DNA of 64,000 nt, taken from NCBI RefSeq assembly GCF_050176255.1, contig NZ_JBFXIE010000006.1, one strand, 5' to 3'. The position numbers were made by a program, and so were the translations under genes. Positions 9,001 through 19,010 of the stretch are shown piece by piece. The notes below the pieces were generated by a model. The model saw only the letters and a list, made by a program, of their open reading frames with translations. It had not been told where the DNA came from and made no database searches. Origin of the DNA: JBFXIE01 sp050176255 (GTDB taxonomy: Bacteria; Pseudomonadota; Gammaproteobacteria; Burkholderiales; Burkholderiaceae_C). Within the stretch, counting starts at the first letter, position 1. Every line of letters starts with the position of its first letter.

Positions 9001-9298
9001 CAATTCCATCTTGCTGGTGGACTTCATCAAGCTGCAGGTGCAGGCGGGGGTGGACTTCAAGCAGGCCATCGTGCAGTCGGCCATCACGCGCGCGCAGCCC
9101 ATTGTGCTGACCGGCCTGGCGGCCATGATGGGCGCGTTTTTCATCCTGGACGATCCCATCTTCAACGGGCTGGGCATCTCGCTGATCTTCGGCATCGCCG
9201 TGTCGTCGGTGCTGACGCTGGTGGTCATTCCCATCCTTTACTACGTGGCCTACCGCCATCGGCTGGCAGCCATCACGGGGCAGGAGGCAGTCGCATGA
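6044..9298 (+). CDS. RND efflux transporter permease
   Basis: 1084-residue inner-membrane proton antiporter of the AcrB/acriflavin-resistance superfamily. The first membrane helix lies near residues 21-44, followed by a large periplasmic porter domain, then a block of helices beginning near residue 360 (LLFATASVVALVFIALG), a second porter domain and a final helix block. IFSIGILVDDAIVVVENI carries the conserved acidic pair of transmembrane helix 4 used for proton relay. Length is typical of tripartite drug or solvent exporters. The substrate cannot be read from sequence. The stop overlaps the ATG of the outer-membrane gene (ATGA). Confidence 0.92.
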   Translation: MGRATDSMGISGRIARQFQAAQITPLLALLALLLGLFAVLVTPREEEPQIDVTMANVIVPFPGASVADVEQMIASPAEQVLSQMLGVEHVTSVSRPGMAALTVQFKVGVPRTEALVRLHDTLRSNADWLPRGLGALEPIIRPKGIDDVPVVTLTLFSQNPDTGAFALERVAHSMEAELVRVPGTRTAYTVGGPGRAVLVRLDAGRMAGSGVTVDDIRTALQSANMGLPVGELLAGNRSVTIEAGPFLAHAQEVADVMVSARGGKPVFLKDVADVQDGPLPATRYVWHGVVTDGQAQEYPAVTIAVTKKAGENAIDVARAVMQRVDDLRNTVIPADVQVAETRDYGATANDKAQKLMQKLLFATASVVALVFIALGRREAIIVGAAVALTLAATLFASWAWGFTLNRVSLFALIFSIGILVDDAIVVVENIHRHQQLHPGKPLAQIIPGAVDEVGGPTILATFTVIAALLPMAFVTGLMGPYMAPIPINASMGMVLSLAVAFTVTPWLARLWMKEHVGVHGQADGHATAHTGLAAKLAPLFERIFRPLLDDQRGRRSRGLLGLGVAALIAVSLMLPVLGWVQLKMLPFDNKSEFQVIVDMPAGTPPEATAAVLHELGAYLATVPEVTNYQAYAGTAGPINFNGLVRQYDLRSGGEVGDIQVNLLDKHQRSEQSHPIAMRVRPALQEIGQRLGANVKVVEVPPGPPVLAPIVAEIYGPDAEGRRQVAHAVRQALAGTSGIVDLDDSAIADAPRKLLLVDRRKAALMGVPQSAIVTALHAGLSGEQATWLHDASKYPTPVLLQLPAEQHGSLDALLQLPVRTAGGALVPIRELVAITDTLREQPVYHKDLLPVNLVVADMAGKVDSPLYGMFQSRSAIASITAPDGGKLEEYFIRQPNDAFRGYAIKWDGEWQITYETFRDMGAAYAVGLILIYLLVVAHFGSYLTPLIIMAPIPLTIIGVMPGHALLGAQYTATSMIGMIALAGIIVRNSILLVDFIKLQVQAGVDFKQAIVQSAITRAQPIVLTGLAAMMGAFFILDDPIFNGLGISLIFGIAVSSVLTLVVIPILYYVAYRHRLAAITGQEAVA

Positions 9299-10791
9299 AG
9301 GCAATTAAATTGATAGCTGCTAGCGCACGTACCATAAGGGCTGGCGCCATATTTGATGCAAACATGGCGCCCGCCCGCCCCGCCCTGGCCGCAATCACCG
9401 CGCTGCTGATCGCAGCCACTCTGGCGCCCGCCGCGCAGGCCACCGACCTGCTGCAAGCCTGGCAGGCTGCCCAGTCGCACGACCGCGAGCTGGCGGTGGC
9501 CCGCGCCACGCAGGCCACCGCCCTGCCCCAGCGTGAGCAGGCCACCGCCCTGTGGCGCCCCGGCGTGGCGCTGACAGCCGCAGCCGGCCTGGCCACGGGC
9601 GAGACCGACACGCGTGGCGCGCAATTTGCCGCGCCGGGCTTCGGGCAATCCACGGGCGTTGACTTCGCCACCTCCGTCACCGGCGGAACGGCCACCCGCG
9701 TGGCTCTGCAAGCCAGCCAGCCGCTGTACAACCCCGAACGCCGCGCCCAGCAGCAGCAGCTGGGCTTGCAGGCCGACCAGACCGACCTGCAATGGCAGGC
9801 CGCCCAGCAGGCCGCCATGCTGCGCACCGCCCAGCGGTACTTTGACCTGGCGGTGGCGCAAGAGGCGCTGCGCGTGATCGACGGCCAGCTGGACGCCGTG
9901 CGCAAGATGGCCACCGAGGCGCAAGACCGCTTCGACATCGGCAGCGCCCCCATCACCGACACCCACGAAGCCCAGGCCCGACTGGCGCAGCTGCAGGCCC
10001 AGCGCCTGGCGGCCCAGGCCGACCTGGACATCAAGCGCCGCCAACTGGCCGACAGCACTGGCATGCCACCCGCCGCCCTGACAGCGCGGCTGCCCGGCCA
10101 CGGCGAGCCAGCCACCACCCATGCACTGCAGGTTTGGCAGCAGGAGGCCGAAGCAGGCAACCCCGCCATCCGCCTGCAGCAACTGGCCGCCCGCATCGCC
10201 CAGGCCGAGGCCGACAAACACGCCAGCGCCGCCGCCCCCAAGCTGGATCTGGTGGCCCAGGCGGCACAAGACCGCCTGAGCGGCAGCGGCGACTACGGCA
10301 GCGGCGCACGCAACAAAAACCTGAACGCGATGGTGGGCGTGCAGCTCACCGTGCCGCTGTACACCGGCGGCTGGCGCAGCGCCAAGCAAGAAGAAGCCCT
10401 GCGCCGTTGGGAACAGGCCCAGGCCCAGGTGGACAGCACCCGCGAGCAAGTCGCCCAGCAGGTGCACGCCGCCTGGCTGGGCCTGCAACTGGGCGCGCAG
10501 CGCGTGCATGCGCTAACGCAGGCGCTGACCGCCAGCGAAGCCCGCCAGGATGCCACCCTCACCGGCCACGAGGTCGGCCACCGCACGCTGCTGGACGTAC
10601 TCAACGCCGACAACGACACCGCCGCCACCCGGCTGGCGCTGGCCCAGGCGCGCAGCGAACTGCTGCTCAACCAGCTGCGCCTGTCCCAACTGGCCGGTCA
10701 GCTGGACGAGGCCGCGCTGCAGCGCGCCAACCAGATGCTGGACACGCCTTCAAACCAGTCACGGCCGTCCGGTTTGCTATCAACAAAATAG
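9295..10791 (+). CDS. TolC-family outer-membrane efflux channel
   Basis: 498-residue outer-membrane channel protein with the two long alpha-helical repeats of the TolC family (for example ERRAQQQQLGLQADQTD and LRRWEQAQAQVDSTREQ), completing the tripartite pump. The ATG at 9295 overlaps the permease stop and has GGAGG upstream. The first 23 residues are encoded by a copy of the dispersed repeat, and a normal signal peptide begins only at Met24 (MAPARPALAAITALLIAATL). A second repeat copy supplies the last residues and the stop codon. Both ends of this gene have therefore been remodelled by the repeat. Whether the extended leader is used or translation starts at Met24 (9364) is open. Confidence 0.88.
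   Translation: MKAIKLIAASARTIRAGAIFDANMAPARPALAAITALLIAATLAPAAQATDLLQAWQAAQSHDRELAVARATQATALPQREQATALWRPGVALTAAAGLATGETDTRGAQFAAPGFGQSTGVDFATSVTGGTATRVALQASQPLYNPERRAQQQQLGLQADQTDLQWQAAQQAAMLRTAQRYFDLAVAQEALRVIDGQLDAVRKMATEAQDRFDIGSAPITDTHEAQARLAQLQAQRLAAQADLDIKRRQLADSTGMPPAALTARLPGHGEPATTHALQVWQQEAEAGNPAIRLQQLAARIAQAEADKHASAAAPKLDLVAQAAQDRLSGSGDYGSGARNKNLNAMVGVQLTVPLYTGGWRSAKQEEALRRWEQAQAQVDSTREQVAQQVHAAWLGLQLGAQRVHALTQALTASEARQDATLTGHEVGHRTLLDVLNADNDTAATRLALAQARSELLLNQLRLSQLAGQLDEAALQRANQMLDTPSNQSRPSGLLSTK
9309..9352 (+). repeat. Dispersed REP-like repeat, copy 1 (in tolC-like leader)
   Basis: Strong match to the local consensus: TTGATAGCTGCTAGCGC at the left, AAGGGCTGG in the right half. 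It is translated in frame as the N-terminal extension of the outer-membrane channel protein. Confidence 0.75.
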
Positions 10792-10826
10792 CATCCAGCG
10801 CTTACGTATCCAAGATAAAACCGTTT
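10771..10826 (+). repeat. Dispersed REP-like repeat, copy 2 (3' end of tolC-like gene)
   Basis: Contains AATAGCATCCAGCGCTTA followed by a degenerate right half. The TAG inside the repeat is the stop codon of the channel gene. Confidence 0.6.
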
Positions 10827-10833
10827 TTTGACT

Positions 10834-11436
10834 ATGACATTCTGGGATAAAGCCTACGACACGCCCAGCTATAAATACGGCACGCAGCCCAACGCTTTCC
10901 TGCGCGCGCAAATCCACCGCCTGGCACCCGCCGGCCGCGTGCTGTTACCCGGCGACGGCGAAGGGCGCAACGGCGTCTGGCTGGCCGCGCAAGGGTATGG
11001 GGTTCTGTCTGTCGATGGCTCCGCCGTCGGCCTGGCCAAGGCCCGCGCGCTGGCACAACAGCGGGGCGTGACACTGACAATCCAGCAGGCCGACCTGGCC
11101 CAGTGGCAGCCCGAGCCGGCCAGCTTTGATGCCGTGGTGCTCACCTATGTGCACCTGCCCAGCGCACTGCGCACCAGCGTCCACCGCCGCCTGGCCGCCG
11201 CGCTGCGCCCCGGGGGCTGGATGATCATCGAGGCCTTTCACCCGCTGCAACTGGGCTACACCAGCGGCGGCCCCAAAGACGTGGACATGCTCTACACACT
11301 AGACGCGCTGCGCAGCGACTTTGCCGGCCTGTTGCGCGAAGAACTGGCCTGGGACGGCGTAGTACCGCTGGACGAAGGCCCGGGACACCAAGGCCCGGCG
11401 CATGTGGTGCGTTGGCTGGCGCAATCTGCTTTTTAA
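10834..11436 (+). CDS. Class I SAM-dependent methyltransferase
   Basis: 200-residue soluble methyltransferase. Motif I is present in a slightly unusual form (VLLPGDGEGRNGVWLA, residues about 34-49). An acidic residue ends strand 2 (VLSVDGS), and motif IV-like FDAVVLTYVHLP follows near residues 93-104. The compact size and the WDKAYDTPSYKYGTQPN opening resemble TehB/thiopurine-methyltransferase-like detoxification enzymes, but the acceptor cannot be assigned. ATG at 10834 chosen over a TTG at 10828. It follows the efflux operon at 42 bases, separated by a repeat copy, and may be read with it. Confidence 0.8.
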   Translation: MTFWDKAYDTPSYKYGTQPNAFLRAQIHRLAPAGRVLLPGDGEGRNGVWLAAQGYGVLSVDGSAVGLAKARALAQQRGVTLTIQQADLAQWQPEPASFDAVVLTYVHLPSALRTSVHRRLAAALRPGGWMIIEAFHPLQLGYTSGGPKDVDMLYTLDALRSDFAGLLREELAWDGVVPLDEGPGHQGPAHVVRWLAQSAF

Positions 11437-11459
11437 ACCTGGTTCAAAGGAGAACCCTC

Positions 11460-11669
11460 ATGACCTCTTGGCAACTCGTGCGTATTTTTGCCGGCACCTT
11501 CGTGCTTTTGTCGCTGGCGCTGGGCGTACCTGGCAGCCCTATTTTTGTCAGCCAGTGGTGGCTGGCATTCACCGCCTTCGTGGGCGCCAACCTGCTGCAA
11601 AGCGGCTTGACCAAGTGGTGCCTGCTTGAAAGCATCCTGCGCAAGCTGGGCATCCAGCCCGGCTGCTGA
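11460..11669 (+). CDS. DUF2892-family small inner-membrane protein
   Basis: 69-residue protein with two hydrophobic segments (about residues 6-24 and 28-50), matching the DUF2892 domain that forms the C-terminal half of YgaP-type rhodaneses. AAAGGAG lies eight bases before the ATG. The next gene, eleven bases downstream, encodes a stand-alone rhodanese, so the two halves of a YgaP-like protein are separate here and probably work together at the membrane in sulfane-sulfur handling (inference). Confidence 0.75.
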   Translation: MTSWQLVRIFAGTFVLLSLALGVPGSPIFVSQWWLAFTAFVGANLLQSGLTKWCLLESILRKLGIQPGC

Positions 11670-11680
11670 GGAGACACCCC

Positions 11681-11962
11681 ATGCCAACACAACAACCGTT
11701 GGTGGTGGACGTGCGCTCGCCCGCAGAATTTGCCAACGGCCATGTTGCAGGCGCCATCAACCTGCCGCTGAGCGAGCTGGCCGAGCGCGTCACCAGCGTA
11801 CTGCCCCAGCGCGACGCACCATTGGTTCTGTGCTGCGTTTCTGGCGCGCGCTCGGACGTGGCAGCGCAGTGGCTGCGCGCGCAGGGCTACACCCAGGTGG
11901 CCAACGGCGGTAGCGCAGGCGCCGTGGCCCTGCAGCTGGGCCTGCCCATCGAACGCGCTTGA
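11681..11962 (+). CDS. Rhodanese-domain sulfurtransferase
   Basis: 93-residue single-domain rhodanese. The fold signature DVRSPAEFANGHVAGAINLP opens the protein and the catalytic loop is CCVSGARS at about residues 50-57, where the second cysteine should carry the persulfide. GAGGAGA precedes the ATG at 11681 and overlaps the stop region of the DUF2892 gene, so the pair is probably translationally coupled. Likely role: sulfur transfer or persulfide detoxification. Confidence 0.85.
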   Translation: MPTQQPLVVDVRSPAEFANGHVAGAINLPLSELAERVTSVLPQRDAPLVLCCVSGARSDVAAQWLRAQGYTQVANGGSAGAVALQLGLPIERA

Positions 11963-11998
11963 GCTGAGAGGCGCGTGGATGACTGGCGGCCCTTTCAG

Positions 11999-12038
11999 CC
12001 TCTAGCCGCAGTTTTACGAGCGCCGAAAGCTATCAATA
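11999..12038 (-). repeat. Dispersed REP-like repeat, copy 3
   Basis: Reverse-orientation copy between the rhodanese and bioB stop codons: CTCTAGCC, then GAGCGC, then AGCTATCAA, the complement of the consensus order. Confidence 0.65.
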
Positions 12039-12048
12039 ACGCAGCATC

Positions 12049-13089
12049 TCAGTCGCAGCAGCCGCTTTGCTCGTCGCCCTGGGTGCGTGTGCCTTGCAGC
12101 CCCAGCTTGGCCAGCAATTGCACATCTGCCTCCACATCGGGGTTGCCGGTGACTAGCAGCTTGTCGCCATAAAAGATGGAGTTGGCACCCGCCAGAAAGC
12201 ACATCGCCTGCACCGGCTCGCCCATTTGCTGGCGACCGGCGGACAAGCGCACGCGCGCCTTGGGCATGGTGATGCGGGCCACGGCGATCACGCGCACAAA
12301 GTCCAGCGGATCCACCGGTTCGCTGTCGGCCAGCGGCGTGCCCGGCACGCGCACCAGGCTGTTGATGGGCACCGATTCGGGATAGGGGTTCAGGTTGGCC
12401 AGCTGCGCGATCAGGCCGGCGCGGTGCACGGGCGTTTCGCCCATGCCGACGATGCCGCCGCAGCAAACGCTGATGCCCGCGTCGCGCACATGGCGCAGGG
12501 TGTCCAGCCGGTCCTGGTACTGGCGGGTGCTGACCACGTCCTGGTAGTACTCGGGCGCAGTGTCCAGATTGTGGTTGTAGTAGTCCAGGCCAGCATCGCG
12601 CAGCGCCTGCGCCTGGTGCGGTTGCAGCATGCCCAGCGTGGCACAGGTCTGCAGTCCCAGGTCTTTGACGGCGGTGATCAGCTCGCTCATCTTTTCGATG
12701 TCCCGATCCTTGGGCGCGCGCCAGGCGGCGCCCATGCAAAAGCGGGTGGCGCCAGCGTCTTTGGCAGCCTGGGCGGCCTGGGTCACCTCTTGCACGCTCA
12801 TCAGCTTCTCCGCCTTCACGCCGGTATCGAACTCTGCCGATTGCGGGCAATAGCCACAGTTTTCGGGGCAGCCGCCCGTCTTGACCGACAGCAAGGTGGC
12901 CAGCTCGATGTCGCCGGCGGGCCAGTGCTGGCGGTGCACCGTCTGCGCCTCAAAAAGCAAATCCAACAAGGGCTTGTCGAGCAGGGCCTGTATGGCATCA
13001 ACCGTCCACGGGCCTTGCACTGCGGCAGGGGCAACGCGGCGGTGCAACTGCATGGGCTGACTGATGGATGGTGTAGCGGTGAGGGTCAC
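12049..13089 (-). CDS. bioB: Biotin synthase
   Basis: Radical-SAM enzyme that inserts sulfur into dethiobiotin, the last step of biotin synthesis. The 4Fe-4S/SAM motif CPENCGYC gives Cys74, Cys78 and Cys81. YYNHNLDT and GGIVGMGET are BioB signatures, and the conserved cysteines for the second cluster are present (RFCMG, CCGG). I chose the GTG at 13089 (346 residues) because GAAAGA sits seven bases upstream; a TTG at 13134 would add 15 residues. The location downstream of the biotin-dependent propionyl-CoA carboxylase genes makes functional sense. Other bio genes are not in the window. Confidence 0.95.
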   Translation of the reverse strand: MTLTATPSISQPMQLHRRVAPAAVQGPWTVDAIQALLDKPLLDLLFEAQTVHRQHWPAGDIELATLLSVKTGGCPENCGYCPQSAEFDTGVKAEKLMSVQEVTQAAQAAKDAGATRFCMGAAWRAPKDRDIEKMSELITAVKDLGLQTCATLGMLQPHQAQALRDAGLDYYNHNLDTAPEYYQDVVSTRQYQDRLDTLRHVRDAGISVCCGGIVGMGETPVHRAGLIAQLANLNPYPESVPINSLVRVPGTPLADSEPVDPLDFVRVIAVARITMPKARVRLSAGRQQMGEPVQAMCFLAGANSIFYGDKLLVTGNPDVEADVQLLAKLGLQGTRTQGDEQSGCCD

Positions 13090-13160
13090 GGGCAATCTTT
13101 CAGGATGGTGCGTCACGAATGCGCAAAAAGACAAGTCAAAAAAGTCGGTGTGGTCGGGCG

Positions 13161-13343
13161 CTACTTGGGTCGCTGGGGTAGAAAGCCCAGTTTTCTCAGC
13201 TCTTCCTCGCTCAGCTCCAGTTCGATCACCTCGGGCTGGCGTGGCTCGACGCCGTTGCGCCGCTCAAAAATGGTCGGAGGGCCTTGATCAATCTGGCGCC
13301 GGTCGTGTCCGCTGCGACGGTCGTCTATCTGTCGTCTGTCCAT
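13161..13343 (-). CDS. DRR-repeat microprotein, function unknown
   Basis: 60-residue soluble protein. The first 25 residues contain repeated Asp-Arg-Arg units (MDRRQIDDRRSGHDRRQID), then FERRNGVEPR and an acidic helix ending the protein (ELSEEELRKLGF). AGGAG lies about nine bases before the ATG at 13343, supporting this start over an upstream in-frame codon at 13421 that would overlap the next gene. Arg-rich DRR motifs occur near the N-termini of some PilZ and other signalling proteins, but no PilZ domain is present. It sits between bioB and the VOC gene in the same direction. No function can be given. Confidence 0.6.
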   Translation of the reverse strand: MDRRQIDDRRSGHDRRQIDQGPPTIFERRNGVEPRQPEVIELELSEEELRKLGFLPQRPK

Positions 13344-13417
13344 TTGTCTTGCTCCTGCGAAGGTATCTAACAAACTCAGAGACCCCGTGTACATCGAAGG
13401 CGCCGCCAAAGCAAGCG

Positions 13418-13879
13418 TCAACCCAGCGCGGCAATCACCTCGGGCGGGGCCTGCACCAGTTCGATCAGAACGCCCTCGCCCGCAATCGGAAACTGCTCAT
13501 TGCTCCTGGGGTGCAAAAAAGTGATGTCGTAGCCCGCCGCGCCCTTGCGGATGCCGCCCGGCGCAAAGCGCACGCCCTGCGCGGTGAGCCATTCCACAGC
13601 CCGGGGCAGATCGTCGATCCACAAGCCGATATGGTTGAGCGGCGTGGCGTGCACCGCGGGCTTTTTGTCGATATCCAGCGGCTGCATGATGTCCACCTCG
13701 ACCTTGTGGGCGCCCTGCCCCATGGCCAGGATGTCTTCATCGACGTTCTCGCGCTCGCTCTGGAAGGTGCCAGTCTGGGTCAGGCCCAGCATGTCCACCC
13801 ACAGGGTTTTCATGCGCTGCTTGTCAGTGCCGCCAATGGCGACTTGCTGGATGCCCAGCACTTTGAAGGGGCGGGTCAT
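13418..13879 (-). CDS. VOC-family protein, possible methylmalonyl-CoA epimerase
   Basis: 153-residue glyoxalase/VOC metalloenzyme. The C-terminal FLHPRSNEQF...GVLIELVQ and LNHIGLWIDDL segments are like methylmalonyl-CoA epimerases. Three of the four metal ligands expected by comparison are present (Glu61, His83, Glu140); the first, normally His in a D-H-I-G-I context, is replaced by Gln12. It lies beside the genes that make and use methylmalonyl-CoA, and an epimerase is required between propionyl-CoA carboxylase (S-isomer) and mutase (R-isomer). I infer that role. A general lactoylglutathione-lyase-like role is the alternative. Confidence 0.65.
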   Translation of the reverse strand: MTRPFKVLGIQQVAIGGTDKQRMKTLWVDMLGLTQTGTFQSERENVDEDILAMGQGAHKVEVDIMQPLDIDKKPAVHATPLNHIGLWIDDLPRAVEWLTAQGVRFAPGGIRKGAAGYDITFLHPRSNEQFPIAGEGVLIELVQAPPEVIAALG

Positions 13880-13894
13880 TCGGATTCCTCTGTA

Positions 13895-13937
13895 TCGATA
13901 GCTGCCGGCGATTTTCCATCAGCTGCTGCAGGCAATT
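13895..13937 (+). repeat. Dispersed REP-like repeat, copy 4
   Basis: GATAGCTGCCGGCG, then CCATCA, then GCTGCAGGC, between the VOC and pccA genes, immediately after the pccA stop codon. Confidence 0.6.
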
Positions 13938-13938
13938 T

Positions 13939-15993
<2,055 letters not shown>

Positions 15994-16004
15994 TTTTTAG
16001 CTCC

Positions 16005-16121
16005 TCAAGCGATTGGGTTGCGTGTAGTAGCCCGCTGAGCGGGCTGTGGCAGACGATTTGTCGAAACGTCCGCTGCGCGGCCGTTTTTACCGCGGTTGGC
16101 AATCAGGATTTTGGTAAACAT
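16005..16121 (-). CDS. Upstream ORF duplicating the first eleven codons of pccA
   Basis: 38-codon frame starting at 16121 with GGAGA five bases upstream. Its first eleven residues, MFTKILIANRG, are identical to the start of PccA; the rest is unrelated and ends in TGA eleven bases before the pccA ATG. The matching DNA (16091-16121) differs from the pccA start at a few positions. It looks like a remnant left by a duplication or insertion at the pccA 5' end, which now forms a leader ORF that may be translated and may affect pccA translation by coupling. A perfect palindrome lies inside at 16029-16045 (AGCCCGC/GCGGGCT around TGA). Confidence 0.5.
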   Translation of the reverse strand: MFTKILIANRGKNGRAADVSTNRLPQPAQRATTRNPIA

Positions 16122-16191
16122 GTGAATCTCCGGAATCTTTACTGGGTGGCGTTGGGGCCCGCCATGGCCGGGTGCATTTATCTCCGCTCAT

Positions 16192-16350
16192 GTCCCCCGC
16201 CCTTCGGGCTCCTCCTTGACCTCGCTGCGACAAACGCACCCCAACCATGGCTACTTAGGAGGTTTTTCCATCCTTGAAACTGCGGCGCACCAACACGGGG
16301 ATGTGTGGGCGTTTTACGCAGGTCAAGGAGGAGCGCACGGCGCGGGGGAC
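16192..16350. repeat. MITE-like element with 31-bp imperfect terminal inverted repeats
   Basis: The left arm 16192-16222 and the reverse complement of the right arm 16320-16350 match at 26 of 31 positions: nine identical bases at the outer end (GTCCCCCGC), a variable middle, and 14 identical bases at the inner end (CTCCTCCTTGACCT). The 97 bases between hold no credible gene. It lies in the pccA-pccB intergenic region, inside an otherwise continuous transcription unit, and would fold into a long hairpin in RNA. Probably a non-autonomous mobile element. Confidence 0.6.
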
Positions 16351-16401
16351 ACGGAGCAAAGCGCCCGCGCAGCCCCGTCCCCCCTGACGGATGACATGAC
16401 T

Positions 16402-17934
<1,533 letters not shown>

Positions 17935-17960
17935 GGTCGTCCTTTGGTGAATTCAGTTGT

Positions 17961-19001
17961 TTATGCGGTTGACTTGGTGGTTTCTGGCACTTGTTCGGAT
18001 TGCGCCATCAGCAGATTTCTTGCCGCAGTCGATGCTGCAATGCGCCCCGCGGCCACTTCGGCCTGCAACTGCGGCAGCAGCTTTTTGACCTGCGGATGCT
18101 GGCGAAACGCCTGCTTGAGGCCCGCATCGATGCGCTCCCACATCCAGGCTAGGGCCTGTTTTTCGCGCCGCGCGGCCAGGCGGCCGTTGGCGGTTTGCAA
18201 TTGCCGAAACTGCGTGACGGCCGACCAGAACGCATCCACGCCCTGCCCCAGCAGCGCGCTGATCTGCACCACTCTTGGGTGCCACAGGGCTTCATCGTGG
18301 TGGGCGTGCTCGGGGTTGCCGTGCTGGCTCAACAGGCGCAGGCTGGATGCAATCTGGGCCTCGGCCCGCGTGGCGGCGTTCTTGTCGATGTCGGCCTTGT
18401 TGATGACCACCAAATCGGCAATCTCCATCACGCCCTTCTTGATGGCCTGCAGGTCGTCGCCCGCGTTGGGCAGTTGCAGCAGTACGAACATGTCGGTCAT
18501 GCCGTTGACGGCAATCTCGCTTTGGCCCACGCCCACGGTCTCGACAATGACCACGTCATAGCCCGCAGCTTCGCAGACCAGCATGGCCTCGCGCGTCTTC
18601 TCGGCCACGCCGCCCAGGGTGCCGCTGCTGGGGCTGGGGCGGATGTAGGCCTGGGGATGCACCGACAGATGCTCCATGCGCGTCTTGTCGCCCAGGATGG
18701 AGCCGCCCGACACCGTGCTTGACGGGTCGATGGTGAGCACCGCCACGCGGTGGCCCAAGCCAATCAGGTACAGGCCCAGTGCCTCGATGAAGGTGGATTT
18801 GCCCACGCCCGGCACGCCGCTGATGCCCAGGCGGAAAGCTTTGCCGGTGTGGGGCAGCAGCTGCGTGAGCAGCGCATCGCCCTGCGCGCGGTGGTCGGCG
18901 CGGGTGGATTCGAGCAGGGTAATGGCCTTGGACATGGCGCGGCGCTGAACTGATCCCGTTTGCCCAGTGATGCGCGCTTGTAATTGAGTGAAGTCCAACA
19001 T
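17961..19001 (-). CDS. meaB: MeaB-type GTPase, methylmalonyl-CoA mutase chaperone
   Basis: 346-residue G3E-family GTPase. Walker A GVPGVGKST lies near residues 62-70, and the G-domain motifs IVETVGVGQSE and VINKAD follow. MeaB protects and reloads the B12 cofactor of methylmalonyl-CoA mutase. The C-terminal dimerisation helix region is present. The ATG at 19001 lies only nine bases after the stop of the Mrr-type gene, so its native upstream region appears to have been displaced by the inserted genes. An internal ATG at codon 23 (MSKAITLLE) is an alternative start. Confidence 0.93.
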   Translation of the reverse strand: MLDFTQLQARITGQTGSVQRRAMSKAITLLESTRADHRAQGDALLTQLLPHTGKAFRLGISGVPGVGKSTFIEALGLYLIGLGHRVAVLTIDPSSTVSGGSILGDKTRMEHLSVHPQAYIRPSPSSGTLGGVAEKTREAMLVCEAAGYDVVIVETVGVGQSEIAVNGMTDMFVLLQLPNAGDDLQAIKKGVMEIADLVVINKADIDKNAATRAEAQIASSLRLLSQHGNPEHAHHDEALWHPRVVQISALLGQGVDAFWSAVTQFRQLQTANGRLAARREKQALAWMWERIDAGLKQAFRQHPQVKKLLPQLQAEVAAGRIAASTAARNLLMAQSEQVPETTKSTA

Positions 19002-19010
19002 TACCGTGGT

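Noticed and set aside
7232..9304. 690-codon open frame on the minus strand
   Set aside because: Antisense shadow of the RND permease; no domain sequence.
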